From the NCBI GenBank assembly GCA_947458455.1, contig CANGYJ010000007.1:62001-126000 (forward strand): DNA of 64,000 nucleotides, read 5' to 3'. This DNA comes from Verrucomicrobiaceae bacterium. GTDB lineage: Bacteria > Verrucomicrobiota > Verrucomicrobiia > Verrucomicrobiales > Verrucomicrobiaceae. The notes under the pieces were generated by a model that saw nothing but the letters and a program-made list of their open reading frames with translations, did not search any database and was not told the DNA's origin. Each line of letters begins with the position of its first letter. Within the stretch, counting starts at the first letter, position 1. Made by a program: the position numbers and the translations under genes. This document shows, piece by piece, positions 63,616-64,000 of the stretch.

Positions 63616-63794
63616 AAAAGCAGCTCGCCGCCGCTGGTGTCGAGCTCCTCAGCGTTGGCATCGACGAGGTGCCCGGCGTGTACAAAGACATGCACAGCGT
63701 CATGGCTGCGCAGACCGACCTCGTGGAGGTCCTCGGCCAGTTCCAGCCGCGCATCGTGAAGATGTGCCCGGATGGCGATAAAGCCGAGAACTGA
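63616..63794 (+). pseudogene. C-terminal fragment of an RtcB-like RNA ligase
   Basis: In the other frame from the transposase, the sequence reads KKQLAAAGVELLSVGIDEVP and GVYKDMHSVM, closely like the C-terminal part of RtcB (EAPxAYKD), and ends at a TGA at 63792-63794. RtcB is about 400-480 residues, so only the last 60 are present, beginning at the IS junction between about 63600 and 63625. It cannot function alone. Confidence 0.6.
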
Positions 63795-63808
63795 GTCGCT
63801 GCGCTCCA

Positions 63809-63975
63809 ATGAGGAAACCAGAATGAGGAATGATGAATGCCTGACGGGCACTCGAAGCTTCCTTCGTGCTTCGGCAGTGGGGCTTCATTGACTCGCTTTG
63901 CTCGCCCTCCGGGCAGCCTTTGGCTGTCTGTCTCGCTTCGCTCGGCTCGTCATTCGGAATTATGGTTTCCTCATT
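63809..63975. repeat. MITE-like palindromic element with 13-bp perfect ends
   Basis: The ends AATGAGGAAACCA (63809-63821) and TGGTTTCCTCATT (63963-63975) are exact inverted repeats, with further partial inversion inside (GAATGAGGAATGA and TCATTCGGAATTA). The 167 bases between 3' of the rtcB fragment and the window end hold no credible coding frame. Similar non-coding palindromes occur in Verrucomicrobial genomes. Confidence 0.8.
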
Positions 63976-64000
63976 TTTAGCTCTCCCAACACCTCCAACT

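Noticed and set aside
1..64000. CRISPR array or retron
   Set aside because: The only tandem repeats with constant unit are the 8-bp arrays at 11849-12009, which have no spacers; no cas or reverse transcriptase motif was found.

Overview
The window reads as a piece of a chromosome from the phylum Verrucomicrobiota, most like the Prosthecobacter/Verrucomicrobiaceae group. This rests on gene content: a PVC-type dehydrogenase with a fused haem-binding domain, formylglycine sulfatase, several sialate-O-acetylesterase and SGNH proteins, a three-domain IspG, and a stand-alone type II pseudopilin cluster. Codon use is GC-rich and several protein families look typical of that group. I ran no database search, so the assignment is recognition from the sequence.

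Layout. 1-10.5 kb: HAD hydrolase, epimerase, phosphodiester glycosidase, a UPF0175/DUF3368 toxin-antitoxin pair, MidA methyltransferase, the rplU-rpmA ribosomal pair, a broken membrane protein, a lone nuoG and tRNA-Leu(UAG). 10.5-23.5 kb: peroxiredoxin, YicC, a CcsA/HemX-like protein with hemA, sulfatase, RlmM-like methyltransferase, RlpA lipoprotein, an MntR-type regulator, an amber-interrupted MbnP/di-haem peroxidase fusion, an SLC13-type transporter and argG. 23.6-26.4 kb: a mosaic of decayed genes and palindromic repeats. 26.4-31.6 kb: sugar-acid catabolism candidates (FAH hydrolase, SDRs, isomerase), TauE and msrB. 31.7-36.4 kb: gspF-gspG-pseudopilin and the PVC dehydrogenase/cytochrome. 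36.5-44.5 kb: a 990-residue coiled-coil protein, a DUF2868-like protein, thiE, a double-flavin/iron-sulfur membrane protein, a rhomboid-like protein and a tiny cysteine-rich protein.

44.6-59.9 kb is rich in secreted esterases and sialidase-like proteins (two alpha/beta esterases, an eight-repeat adhesin-like protein, ceramidase-like, sialidase-SGNH, SASA-SGNH, SASA). It also holds an AbiEii-like nucleotidyltransferase pair and a cell-wall amidase. Together with the sulfatase and the FAH/SDR genes this fits a lifestyle of taking apart decorated (acetylated, sulfated, sialylated) glycans; that is inference. 59.9-64 kb: ispG, a ZnuA-like lipoprotein, then decay: a proteasome-like remnant, an IS4-type transposase fragment, an rtcB tail and a palindromic element.

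The most unusual pattern is that four separate damaged genes carry internal stops that are all amber (TAG), each of which one C-to-T change in a CAG codon would explain, while housekeeping genes are intact. Other points of interest are the MbnP/MauG-type fusion and the proteasome-like remnant.
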